In this document: positions 1 through 5,937 of the stretch, in pieces | Numbering within the stretch: the stretch's first letter is position 1 | Layout of the letters: the number at the start of each line of letters is the position of its first letter | Assembly (NCBI GenBank): GCA_030671225.1 | Contig: DAOVAE010000082.1 | Span: 1-5,937, forward strand | Source: Desulfobacteraceae bacterium | GTDB lineage: Bacteria; Desulfobacterota; Desulfobacteria; Desulfobacterales; UBA11574 | DNA length: 5,937 nucleotides | Direction: 5' to 3' | The notes under the pieces: generated by a model | Database searches by the model: none | Told to the model about the DNA's origin: nothing | Seen by the model: only the letters and a program-made list of their open reading frames with translations | Translations under genes and position numbers: made by a program

Positions 1-1334
1 TAGATAGTGAAAGCGGTTTAGCCGTATCCCTTGAAACTGTTGTAGAAAAAATTGATATATCCGGTTCTATATGTGTGGCCTCCTTTCCCGCTAACGAGAT
101 ATCTTACAGAAACATTCAAGTTCCGTTTAAAGGACGAAAAAAAATTAAAAAAATCCTTCCTTATGAGCTCGAACCGACCCTCCCGTTTCCGGTGGATGAC
201 CTGATAATAGATTTTTATGTCTTAGAACTGCCCGATAATACCAGTCGTAACAACCTAATTTCAGCGGCTGTAGAAAAGTCGAGACTACAGACATACCTAG
301 AAACACTTGCTGCGTTTAATATTGAGCCTGAAATTATTACAGTTGGAGGTTATCCTGCAGCGCTATGTGCGGCCGGTCTTGTAAATATACGTGAAAACTG
401 GCTGTTAGTCGATATAGATAATAGCAAAAGCACCCTGTTTGCTATTTTGGCCGGGAGCGTTTGTCTGATACGTTCTTTTTCGATACGTTCAGATGATCGT
501 TCATCCAAAATGGAATCACTTTGCACCAACATTCGGCGCACGCTTTCTGCATTGGAAGAGATTATCGGTTTGGATTTTAAACCAGACGGTATATTTATCA
601 CCGGGTGTGGCCTTGATGATTCTGGTTTTGATCAGGATATGGAACAGATCCTTGGATTTTCGGTCCAACGGATGGATCTTGTGCGCGATACAGACATTAT
701 AAAAGAGCACACCACATCACAATTATGGAATTCCCACCAGATGGACAATGCCTTTTCACTTGCGCTTATGGAAATTGAAGGTCGGAATGGTTTGAATTTT
801 CGCAAAGGTCCTTTTGCCGCAAAAAAATTCTGGGAGGAGCATAAGAAAAGTTTGATTAAAACCGGAATTCTTGCCGGCCTGGTTCTGGCGGCAGTTTTTT
901 TCAACGTGGCTCTTGATTCGTATTTTATGGGAAAAAAGCTGGCCGGTCTGAACAATCAGATAACCGGTGTTTTTACTTCCACATTCCCGGAGGTAAAAAA
1001 AATTGTCGATCCGCTTCATCAGATGCGGATAAAAATACAAGAGGCGAGAAAAAATGCCTTATTAACGGGACAAACCGAAAAAAACATCAGTACAATCGAT
1101 ATTCTGAATAATATCAGTAAGCTTATACCAAAAAATATAGATGTTAATCTTACAAGACTTGTTATAGGAGTGGAGAGCATAGTGATTTCCGGAAACACAG
1201 ACACTTTCAATTCTGTGGACAACATCAAGAATCGGTTGGAAAAGTCCGATCTTTTTAATAAAATCATTATCAGTTCCGCCAATATCGACAAATCCGACAA
1301 TCGGGTGCGTTTTAAGCTAAAAGTAAATTTATAA
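1..1334 (+). CDS. gspL: Type II secretion system protein GspL, PilM-like (5' end missing)
   Basis: Inner-membrane platform protein of the T2SS; in the family its cytoplasmic actin-like part recruits the ATPase GspE and its periplasmic part pairs with GspM. The frame is already open at base 3, with no stop before base 75. The GTG at 75 lies in the middle of conserved actin-like sequence (ICVASFPANE), so the true start is upstream of the window. The visible order is: PilM/GspL-type actin-like domain (motifs LPYELEPTLPFPVDDLIIDF and WLLVDIDNSKSTLF), one transmembrane segment at about 855-930 (GILAGLVLAAVFFNVAL), then a periplasmic ferredoxin-like domain (ISTIDILNNISKLIPKNIDV onward, with TRLVI and FKLKVNL). 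It ends with TAA 53 bp before gspM. PilM or a PilM/PilN fusion of type IV pili is the alternative, but the gspM-N-C-D neighbours argue for GspL. Confidence 0.9.
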   Translation, partial: DSESGLAVSLETVVEKIDISGSICVASFPANEISYRNIQVPFKGRKKIKKILPYELEPTLPFPVDDLIIDFYVLELPDNTSRNNLISAAVEKSRLQTYLETLAAFNIEPEIITVGGYPAALCAAGLVNIRENWLLVDIDNSKSTLFAILAGSVCLIRSFSIRSDDRSSKMESLCTNIRRTLSALEEIIGLDFKPDGIFITGCGLDDSGFDQDMEQILGFSVQRMDLVRDTDIIKEHTTSQLWNSHQMDNAFSLALMEIEGRNGLNFRKGPFAAKKFWEEHKKSLIKTGILAGLVLAAVFFNVALDSYFMGKKLAGLNNQITGVFTSTFPEVKKIVDPLHQMRIKIQEARKNALLTGQTEKNISTIDILNNISKLIPKNIDVNLTRLVIGVESIVISGNTDTFNSVDNIKNRLEKSDLFNKIIISSANIDKSDNRVRFKLKVNL

Positions 1335-1387
1335 CCGCACACCCGCTTAAAAACCGGATTATCTGAAACCAGCAGCAGATGGTATAA

Positions 1388-1921
1388 ATGGCAAGAAAAC
1401 TGACCAGACGTGAAAAATACTCATTATATGCTCTATCAGGTGCTATCTGCCTGTTTGTCTTAGTTCAATTTATCATTTTTCCATCTTTCGACAAAAGGAA
1501 AGGCCTTAAAAGAGTCCTCCAGGCTAAAACAGATATGCTTGAAGAGATGACAGCCCTTAAATCAGAGTACAATACGATTAAAAAGAGGACTGAATTATCA
1601 AAGTTGCGTTTTGAAAAAAGGGAAAAGGGTTTTACACTATTTTCCTTTCTCGACAAACTTACAGGAAAATCGGGAATAAAAAACCATGTAATATATATGA
1701 AGCCCTCAACATCGGTTCAGAAAAACAGTCCTTTTAAAATCTCTCAGGTGGAAATGAAGCTCCAGGGATTAACGCTGAAACAGTTGACCTCTTACCTTCA
1801 TATGGTAGAAACATCAAAAAACATGGTGAACATAAAAAGGCTTTCAATTTCAAAGACAGGCAAACAAGAGGGCTTTATCGATGCTGTTCTGCAGGTTGAA
1901 ACGGCTGAAAAACAATTATGA
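1388..1921 (+). CDS. gspM: Type II secretion system protein GspM
   Basis: Small bitopic inner-membrane protein of the T2SS platform, known in the family to bind and stabilise GspL. At 177 residues it is of usual GspM size. It has a basic N-terminus (ARKLTRREK), one membrane segment at about residues 13-32 (LYALSGAICLFVLVQFIIF), a charged, probably coiled-coil stretch at about 38-75, and an alpha/beta periplasmic C-terminal domain that fits the ferredoxin-like fold. A TAA directly precedes the ATG in frame, so 1388 is the earliest possible ATG. No clear Shine-Dalgarno is visible. The stop codon overlaps the gspN start (ATGA), which suggests translational coupling. The sequence is poorly conserved, so the name rests on size, topology and position between gspL and gspN. 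Confidence 0.85.
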   Translation: MARKLTRREKYSLYALSGAICLFVLVQFIIFPSFDKRKGLKRVLQAKTDMLEEMTALKSEYNTIKKRTELSKLRFEKREKGFTLFSFLDKLTGKSGIKNHVIYMKPSTSVQKNSPFKISQVEMKLQGLTLKQLTSYLHMVETSKNMVNIKRLSISKTGKQEGFIDAVLQVETAEKQL

Positions 1922-2778
1922 ATAATACAAGGAAATGGCTGCCGTATTCCCTATTTGTCATAGCGGTAACGGCATTTTTCATTTACTATCTGTTCCCGTC
2001 AGAAAAAGTAAAAAATTACATAACGTTTAATCTGAACAAGACCTATCCCGGCATTAATATTGCGATTGATCATGTAAAGCCTGCTTTCCCTCCGGGTTTG
2101 AGGTTATACAATGTAAATTTTTACATGCATGATCTTTTATTCAGGTCAGAGCAGATAAAGATAGCTCCCGGGCTTTTGTCGCTTTTTCGTTCAAAGGTCA
2201 ATTTTTTTTTCAAAGGCAGAGCATATACAGGCATTTTAGAAGGCAAAGGAGAGTTCACTAAAAACAGGCCTAAGGTTATGATTGAAGGGAAACTTTCCGG
2301 CATGCAGATAAAAGAAATATCTGCCGTAAAAGATTTTACAGGCCGTAATATATCGGGGGTGCTTGACGGAAAATTTACATATCGGAACGAAAACGAATCC
2401 GGAGATAATTTAAAAGCCGAACTTATCATTTCAGACGGTGAATTAGAACTTTTAACCCCTGTTTTCAAACTGAGAAGTGTTCCTTTCAGCAAAATTGCAG
2501 CCGACCTGGTGATGAAAAATCGAAAAATTCAAATCAAAAGATGCATCATAAAGGGAGACCAGATGGACGGCAGCATTTCCGGAACTGTTACTTTGAAGAA
2601 CAATCCCGGACAAAGTTATTTAAAACTTTCAGGAACGATTAAGCCGCACCCGACATTTATTGAAAAGCTGGGAAAAGATCTTCCGGCAAATCTATTACCG
2701 AAAAAAATATTTGATAAAGACGGTGTCCGTATAAGGGTTTACGGCACGATAGACAAACCTCGTTTTTTTTTGAATTAA
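1918..2778 (+). CDS. gspN: Type II secretion system protein GspN (Geobacter/Leptospira-like type)
   Basis: Accessory inner-membrane T2SS protein whose exact role is not settled; many T2SS clusters lack it. The 286-residue product has a short basic N-terminus (NTRKW), one membrane segment at about residues 8-26 (LPYSLFVIAVTAFFIYYLF), and a long periplasmic part rich in beta strands. Visible stretches are PGINIAIDHVKPAFPPGLRL near the front, then repeated strand-turn patterns (GKLSGMQIKEI, GVLDGKFTYR, GSISGTVTLKNNPG, LKLSGTIKP) reminiscent of AsmA/GspN-type beta sheets. The ATG overlaps the gspM stop by four bases, so the two genes are probably co-translated. Two nine-T runs (2202-2210 and 2763-2771) lie in the gene without breaking it. 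A generic AsmA-like protein is the alternative; the gspM/gspC context favours GspN. Confidence 0.82.
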   Translation: MNNTRKWLPYSLFVIAVTAFFIYYLFPSEKVKNYITFNLNKTYPGINIAIDHVKPAFPPGLRLYNVNFYMHDLLFRSEQIKIAPGLLSLFRSKVNFFFKGRAYTGILEGKGEFTKNRPKVMIEGKLSGMQIKEISAVKDFTGRNISGVLDGKFTYRNENESGDNLKAELIISDGELELLTPVFKLRSVPFSKIAADLVMKNRKIQIKRCIIKGDQMDGSISGTVTLKNNPGQSYLKLSGTIKPHPTFIEKLGKDLPANLLPKKIFDKDGVRIRVYGTIDKPRFFLN

Positions 2779-2797
2779 CGTCTTTAGTCCTTTAATT

Positions 2798-3637
2798 ATG
2801 AAAAGATACTTTACCGCACTAAATATTTTATTCATAGTGGCTGCTGTTTATTTTTGCGTAAAAGCGTTTTATAAGGTTGCAACAGCTAGCCTTGATCATG
2901 CCAGTTCCCCAAAGGCTACAACCAGACGTGTAGTCTCTCCTGAAGATACAACCATTCACCCAATGTCTTATTATAGGGCTATCATTGATCGTAATCTTTT
3001 CAACACGAAAAAAGGAACCGGGCGGCAGCCTGAAAAACTCGATGTTGAAACCCTTAAACCCACAGATCTCAAATTGAAACTGTTGGGAACAGTCTCCGGG
3101 GATAAAAAAGAAGCCTATGCCGTCATAGCAGATATTACAGGAAGGCGCCAGGATCTTTATAGAATCGGAGATACCATCCAAAACGCAACGCTTAGAATGA
3201 TTTTAAGAGAAAAAGTTGTATTACGTGTCGACGGCAAAGATGAAATATTAGGGATTGAGGAGGTCTCCTCCAGTAAAAAAGCAAGCATTTCTTCAAAAAG
3301 TCCAGATATGGCAGCTTCACAGAACATAACCCTAAAACGTTCCCAGATAGAAACAGCGGTTAAAGACGTAAACAATCTAATGAAGCAGATAAGAATACGG
3401 CCCCATTTTACAAACGGAGAACCTGACGGCCTCCGATTAACAGGGATCAGACCTAAATCTATCTTTTATAATATGGGAATAAAAAGCGGGGATATCATTA
3501 CCGGAGCCAATGGAAAAAATATAGAATCCGTGGACGACGTCCTCAAATTATATCAAAACCTGCAGTCATCTTCCAGCTTGCAGATTCAGATAAAACGAAG
3601 GGGCCGGCTGAAAACAATAAATTATAATATTGAATAA
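2798..3637 (+). CDS. gspC: Type II secretion system protein GspC with PDZ domain
   Basis: Inner-membrane and periplasmic connector of the T2SS; in the family its homology region (HR) binds the N0 domain of secretin GspD and its PDZ domain is linked to substrate recruitment. The 279-residue product shows a membrane segment at residues 7-25 (ALNILFIVAAVYFCVKAFY), a Pro/Thr-rich linker, and an HR domain at about 57-151 containing the typical RNLF motif (65-68), LKLLGTV and YRIGDTI. A Ser/Lys-rich linker follows, then a PDZ domain at about 195-279 (PDGLRLTGI, MGIKSGDIITGANGKNI, LQIQIKRRGR). An in-frame TGA at 2771-2773 leaves ATG 2798 as the first ATG. It lies 19 bp after gspN, so it is probably in the same operon. 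No strong ribosome site is visible. Confidence 0.93.
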   Translation: MKRYFTALNILFIVAAVYFCVKAFYKVATASLDHASSPKATTRRVVSPEDTTIHPMSYYRAIIDRNLFNTKKGTGRQPEKLDVETLKPTDLKLKLLGTVSGDKKEAYAVIADITGRRQDLYRIGDTIQNATLRMILREKVVLRVDGKDEILGIEEVSSSKKASISSKSPDMAASQNITLKRSQIETAVKDVNNLMKQIRIRPHFTNGEPDGLRLTGIRPKSIFYNMGIKSGDIITGANGKNIESVDDVLKLYQNLQSSSSLQIQIKRRGRLKTINYNIE

Positions 3638-3699
3638 GTGATAAATGTATGATAACATATTTGGTTTAAATCATTAAAAAAACGTAACACTTTGGCTTT

Positions 3700-3727
3700 T
3701 TGAAAATATTACCGCTTCAGGTATAAT
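3700..3727 (+). promoter_or_regulatory. Predicted sigma70-type promoter for gspD
   Basis: TTGAAA (3700-3705) and TATAAT (3722-3727) are separated by 16 bp, giving one mismatch to the -35 consensus and none to the -10. Transcription would start near 3734, leaving a leader of about 93 nt before ATG 3827. The site lies in the only long gap between the genes of this window, which fits a second transcription unit starting at gspD. AT-rich DNA produces such matches by chance, so this is a sequence-only prediction. Confidence 0.5.
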
Positions 3728-3762
3728 TAAATTTTTACTGACAATTTAATCATACCTGAAGC
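3714..3762. repeat. Inverted repeat, 20-bp arms, overlapping the predicted -10 box
   Basis: The left arm (3714-3733, GCTTCAGGTATAATTAAATT) and the right arm (3743-3762) are reverse complements at 19 of 20 positions, with a 9-base spacer (3734-3742). The TATAAT -10 box lies inside the left arm and the predicted transcription start lies in the spacer. That geometry would suit an operator for a dimeric repressor. No T-run follows on either side, so it does not look like an intrinsic terminator. No regulator can be named. Confidence 0.7.
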
Positions 3763-3791
3763 TCGTTTGAAATCAATTTGTTTCAAAGAGC
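3761..3791. repeat. Second hairpin in the gspD leader
   Basis: GCTC-G-TTTGAAA (3761-3772) pairs with TTTCAAA-GAGC (3781-3791), giving 11 base pairs with one bulged G and an 8-base loop. It abuts the larger inverted repeat and shares two bases with it, so the two hairpins compete at that point. It would lie in the untranslated leader if transcription begins near 3734. Function is unknown. Confidence 0.5.
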
Positions 3792-3826
3792 TAAAATATT
3801 AAAAAAAAACTAATAACCGGCGATAA

Positions 3827-5937
3827 ATGGAATTATACCACAACAGTTCAAAACCTATCAGAGACCTTTGCAAAACGCCCCCTTTTGCCCAATTCCGGCG
3901 TCAGGCTCAAATTTTAATCCTCAGAATACTCAATGTATTCCTGTGGTTAATCCGCCAAAGTTCGGTGGCGGATCGCCCTTTCTTGGCCTTGAACAAAAAT
4001 GAACGTTTTGCAAAGGTCTCTATCAGATATGTATTTGCCTTACTTGCACTGATGTTGACCGTGCACCTGTCGACAGATGCAATAGCTAAAGCTCCGGGGC
4101 AAACCGGAAAGTCTTCAAAAGGCAACCAGGCCTCAAGAGTAAACAGTGAATCGGAACGATTCATCTCCATAGATTTCAATAACGTTGATATTGCTGTTTT
4201 TATTAAATTTATCAGTGAACTGACTGCAAAGAATTTTGTTATAGATCAACGGGTAAAAGGAAAGGTTACTATAATTTCTCCTGCCAGAATTTCCGTTAAA
4301 GAGGCTTACAAGGTTTTTGAATCTGTTCTGGAAGTCCACGGATATACTACGGTAAAAGCCGGACAAATTATTAAAATTGTTCCATCTCCCGATGCACGGT
4401 CAAAAAATATTGAAACACGTTTAAAAGAAGAGGCCGCTTCACCGGCAGATAGGGTTGTCACTCAACTGATACCATTGAAATTCGCAAATTCTACTGAAAT
4501 AAAAAAACTTTTTGCTCCGTTGATTTCTAAAAGCAGCGTGGTCCTGGCCTATCCACCGACGAACATGCTGATAGTAACAGACATATATTCAAACATAAAG
4601 CGTTTGCTTCGCATCCTGAGTGCAATTGATGTTACCGGCATGGGTCAAGAGATCTCTGTGATTCCTCTGGAATATGCTGATTCCACAAAATTTATTAAAA
4701 TTCTGGATTCTGTTTTCAAGGCAAAAAGAAAACCCAAAGCACAAGATTCAGTCGCAGCAGTCAGATTCGTGGCCGATGAGCGTACCAACACTATTATTAT
4801 GCTAGCCAGCGAGGTTGAAACTACAAGGATTAAAAGACTAATAACACTGCTTGACAGAGAAACCCCGCGAGGAAAAGGGAAGATCCGCGTTTATTATCTT
4901 GAAAATGCCAATGCCGAGGACCTGGCCAAGGTTCTCCAGGAACTGCCGACAAAAAAGGGAGGGGCACCGGAAGGGAGAAAAACCCCGTTTGTTTCGGAAA
5001 AAGTCAAAATAGCCGCAGATAAAGCCACCAACAGTCTGATTATCATGGCAGGCAAGGAGGACTACCTGGTTCTTGAAGAGATCATTAACAAACTGGATAT
5101 ACCCAGATCCATGGTTTATATTGAGAGCCTTATCATGGAAGTTAATGTGGAAAAGGACTTTAATCTCGGCGTTGAATGGATAGCGGGAGGCAAAACCTCA
5201 ATAGACGGCAAAGAAACGGCCTTTGGCGGTTCATTTAGGACAACAGGCGGTGTTTTGCCATCTCCTCTAACATTGCCCGAGCAAGGTTTTTCCATGGGCA
5301 TATTCACCGAAGCGGTTACCATTGCCGGTATTACCTTTCCCAACCTTGGTGCAGTTGTGAGGGCTTTTAAAAAGGACAAAGATGTTCATATTCTTTCGAC
5401 CCCCCAGATCCTAACCACAGACAATGAAGAGGCAACCATCACGGTTGGGAAAAATGTCCCTTATCAAACCAGAGCAGAAACTTCGGACGCAGGGGGAGAT
5501 TTCAGTTATTTTGAATATAGAGACGTTGGCATAACGTTAAAGATTACCCCTCAAATCAGCAAGGATCGGCTGGTGCGACTCTATATTTTCGAGGAATCGA
5601 CCAAACTGGACGAACTGGCAAGTACTATAGATGACCGTCCGACAACCTTAAAGCGCACCATCGAAACCACCGTGATTGTAAAAGATAAAAGTACGTTGGT
5701 CATCGGCGGATTAATCGATGACAGCTTTACTACAACAGAATTCAAGGTCCCCTGTCTGGGAGACATCCCCTTACTCAACTTCCTGTTCAAGTCAACATCA
5801 CGTGCCGCTGATAAGACCAACCTTTTTATATTTATTACACCCCACGTAGTAAAACACCCTGCTGAGGCAGAAGAAATTTTTCAAAAAAAGAAAGATCAAA
5901 TAGACCAGATCAAAGAAGGCAATATCAAAATGTACGA
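3827..5937 (+). CDS. gspD: Type II secretion system secretin GspD, N-terminus interrupted in frame by a MITE (3' end beyond window)
   Basis: Outer-membrane channel of the T2SS, forming a large ring that GspC contacts from the periplasm. From ATG 3827 the frame runs open to the window end (703 codons). Domains numbered from that ATG: MITE-derived insert 12-65, signal-peptide core about 68-83 with likely cleavage after AIA (87), N0 about 112-187, N1 about 210-268, N2 about 276-343, N3 about 352-424, and secretin core from about 426. Signatures are VHILSTPQILTTDNEEATITVG and, near the end, VPCLGDIPLLNFLF and LFIFITPHVV. The glycine usual after GDIPLL is asparagine (650). Without the insert the visible part is 648 residues, a normal GspD length. 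The start is uncertain: no strong ribosome site precedes 3827, and TTG 3989 inside the insert could also give a signal peptide (NKNERFAKVSIR plus the hydrophobic core). The secretin identity is certain; the real N-terminus is not. Confidence 0.95.
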   Translation, partial: MELYHNSSKPIRDLCKTPPFAQFRRQAQILILRILNVFLWLIRQSSVADRPFLALNKNERFAKVSIRYVFALLALMLTVHLSTDAIAKAPGQTGKSSKGNQASRVNSESERFISIDFNNVDIAVFIKFISELTAKNFVIDQRVKGKVTIISPARISVKEAYKVFESVLEVHGYTTVKAGQIIKIVPSPDARSKNIETRLKEEAASPADRVVTQLIPLKFANSTEIKKLFAPLISKSSVVLAYPPTNMLIVTDIYSNIKRLLRILSAIDVTGMGQEISVIPLEYADSTKFIKILDSVFKAKRKPKAQDSVAAVRFVADERTNTIIMLASEVETTRIKRLITLLDRETPRGKGKIRVYYLENANAEDLAKVLQELPTKKGGAPEGRKTPFVSEKVKIAADKATNSLIIMAGKEDYLVLEEIINKLDIPRSMVYIESLIMEVNVEKDFNLGVEWIAGGKTSIDGKETAFGGSFRTTGGVLPSPLTLPEQGFSMGIFTEAVTIAGITFPNLGAVVRAFKKDKDVHILSTPQILTTDNEEATITVGKNVPYQTRAETSDAGGDFSYFEYRDVGITLKITPQISKDRLVRLYIFEESTKLDELASTIDDRPTTLKRTIETTVIVKDKSTLVIGGLIDDSFTTTEFKVPCLGDIPLLNFLFKSTSRAADKTNLFIFITPHVVKHPAEAEEIFQKKKDQIDQIKEGNIKMY
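3856..3860. repeat. Target-site duplication, left copy
   Basis: TATCA immediately outside the left terminal repeat, matching 4021-4025 outside the right one. Deleting the element and one copy joins AAACC-TATCA-GATATG, which keeps the gspD frame. Confidence 0.85.
3861..3877 (+). repeat. Left terminal inverted repeat of the MITE
   Basis: GAGACCTTTGCAAAACG; identical to the reverse complement of 4004-4020 over all 17 bases. The match stops at base 3878, which marks the inner edge of the repeat. Confidence 0.93.
4004..4020 (-). repeat. Right terminal inverted repeat of the MITE
   Basis: CGTTTTGCAAAGGTCTC; perfect inverted partner of 3861-3877. In the gspD frame it encodes RFAKVS just before the resumed signal-peptide sequence. 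Confidence 0.93.
4021..4025. repeat. Target-site duplication, right copy
   Basis: TATCA immediately outside the right terminal repeat, matching 3856-3860. It marks the point where the ancestral gspD sequence resumes. Confidence 0.85.
4028..4087 (+). other. Signal-peptide core and predicted cleavage site of GspD
   Basis: Codons here give YVFALLALMLTVHLSTDAIA, a hydrophobic core followed by a small-x-small site (AIA) and then K-A-P-G. Joined to the pre-insertion N-terminus (MELYHNSSKPIR from 3827-3859 plus the codon after the insert) it makes a standard Sec signal peptide of 32 residues. In the present gene this core is pushed about 67 residues from ATG 3827, unless translation starts inside the element. 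Confidence 0.75.

Larger units (their letters stand above)
3861..4020. mobile_element. MITE-like non-autonomous element inserted in the gspD signal-peptide region
   Basis: A 160-bp element bounded by perfect 17-bp terminal inverted repeats (GAGACCTTTGCAAAACG at the left, its reverse complement at the right) and flanked by the direct repeat TATCA. It is too short to encode a transposase, so it would be mobilised in trans by a relative with matching ends. Inside lie a central imperfect hairpin (3922-3943) and a GC-rich hairpin with 6-bp arms (CCGCCA 3952-3957, TGGCGG 3966-3971). Element plus one target copy is 165 bp, a multiple of three, and the gspD frame crosses it without a stop. The transposase family cannot be named from this window. 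Confidence 0.9.

Noticed and set aside
75..77. GTG at 75 as the start of gspL
   Set aside because: The same frame is open to the window edge and the residues on both sides of the codon belong to the conserved actin-like domain, so the gene starts upstream.
632..1342. Several minus-strand open frames of 90-107 codons opposite gspL
   Set aside because: They overlap a clearly coding plus-strand gene, have no recognisable domains and are frame shadows.
2190..2216. TTCAAAGG direct repeats flanking a nine-T run in gspN, as a small insertion scar
   Set aside because: The repeats are short, have no terminal inverted repeats between them, and the coding frame is intact; chance in AT-rich DNA is enough.
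2763..2771. Nine-T run at the end of gspN as a programmed frameshift joining gspN to gspC
   Set aside because: A TGA at 2771-2773 closes the gspC frame right after the run and the third frame stops soon after, so slippage could not produce a fusion.
3714..3762. Inverted repeat as a rho-independent terminator of gspC
   Set aside because: The stem is long but AT-rich, and no T-run follows the arm on either strand, so an operator or other role fits better.
3638..3826. Small gene or CRISPR-like array in the gspC-gspD gap
   Set aside because: No open frame of useful length and no spaced direct repeats are present; only the promoter-like site and two hairpins can be supported.
3907..4179. Minus-strand 90-codon open frame across the MITE and gspD start
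   Set aside because: It is a shadow: it ends inside the element and runs antisense to the GspD signal peptide and N0 start, and shows no family features. Copies of this element probably give similar spurious small-protein calls elsewhere.

Overview
The window holds part of a type II secretion system (T2SS, general secretory pathway) gene cluster, all on the + strand, in the order gspL - gspM - gspN - gspC - gspD. The DNA is AT-leaning with A/T homopolymer runs. The PilM-like GspL, the GspN type and the gene order suggest a Gram-negative anaerobe of the Desulfobacterota (former Deltaproteobacteria). That placement is inference from protein style, not from a marker gene.

Layout: 1-1334 is gspL, missing its 5' end at the window edge. 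1388-1921 is gspM. 1918-2778 is gspN, overlapping gspM by four bases (ATGA). 2798-3637 is gspC. 3638-3826 is non-coding and holds a near-consensus sigma70-type promoter whose -10 box lies in a 20-bp inverted repeat, followed by a second hairpin. 3827 to the window end is the outer-membrane secretin gspD, open at its 3' end. The gaps at 1335-1387 and 2779-2797 show nothing notable.

How the genes work together: GspL and GspM form the inner-membrane assembly platform, with GspL recruiting the GspE ATPase. GspC spans the periplasm and links the platform to the N0 domain of GspD. GspD is the outer-membrane channel. GspN is an accessory protein. The pseudopilins, ATPase and GspF are outside the window.

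The most unusual feature is a 160-bp MITE-like element (3861-4020). It has perfect 17-bp terminal inverted repeats and a 5-bp TATCA target duplication, and it sits inside the signal-peptide region of gspD. Element plus duplication is 165 bp, exactly 55 codons, and has no stop in the gspD frame. The insertion therefore leaves the gene open and may add a 55-residue N-terminal extension with its own hydrophobic segment. Removing it in silico restores a normal 32-residue signal peptide. I see no unknown multi-gene system here; the novelty is this in-frame exaptation (or tolerated insertion) in an essential part of a secretion channel.
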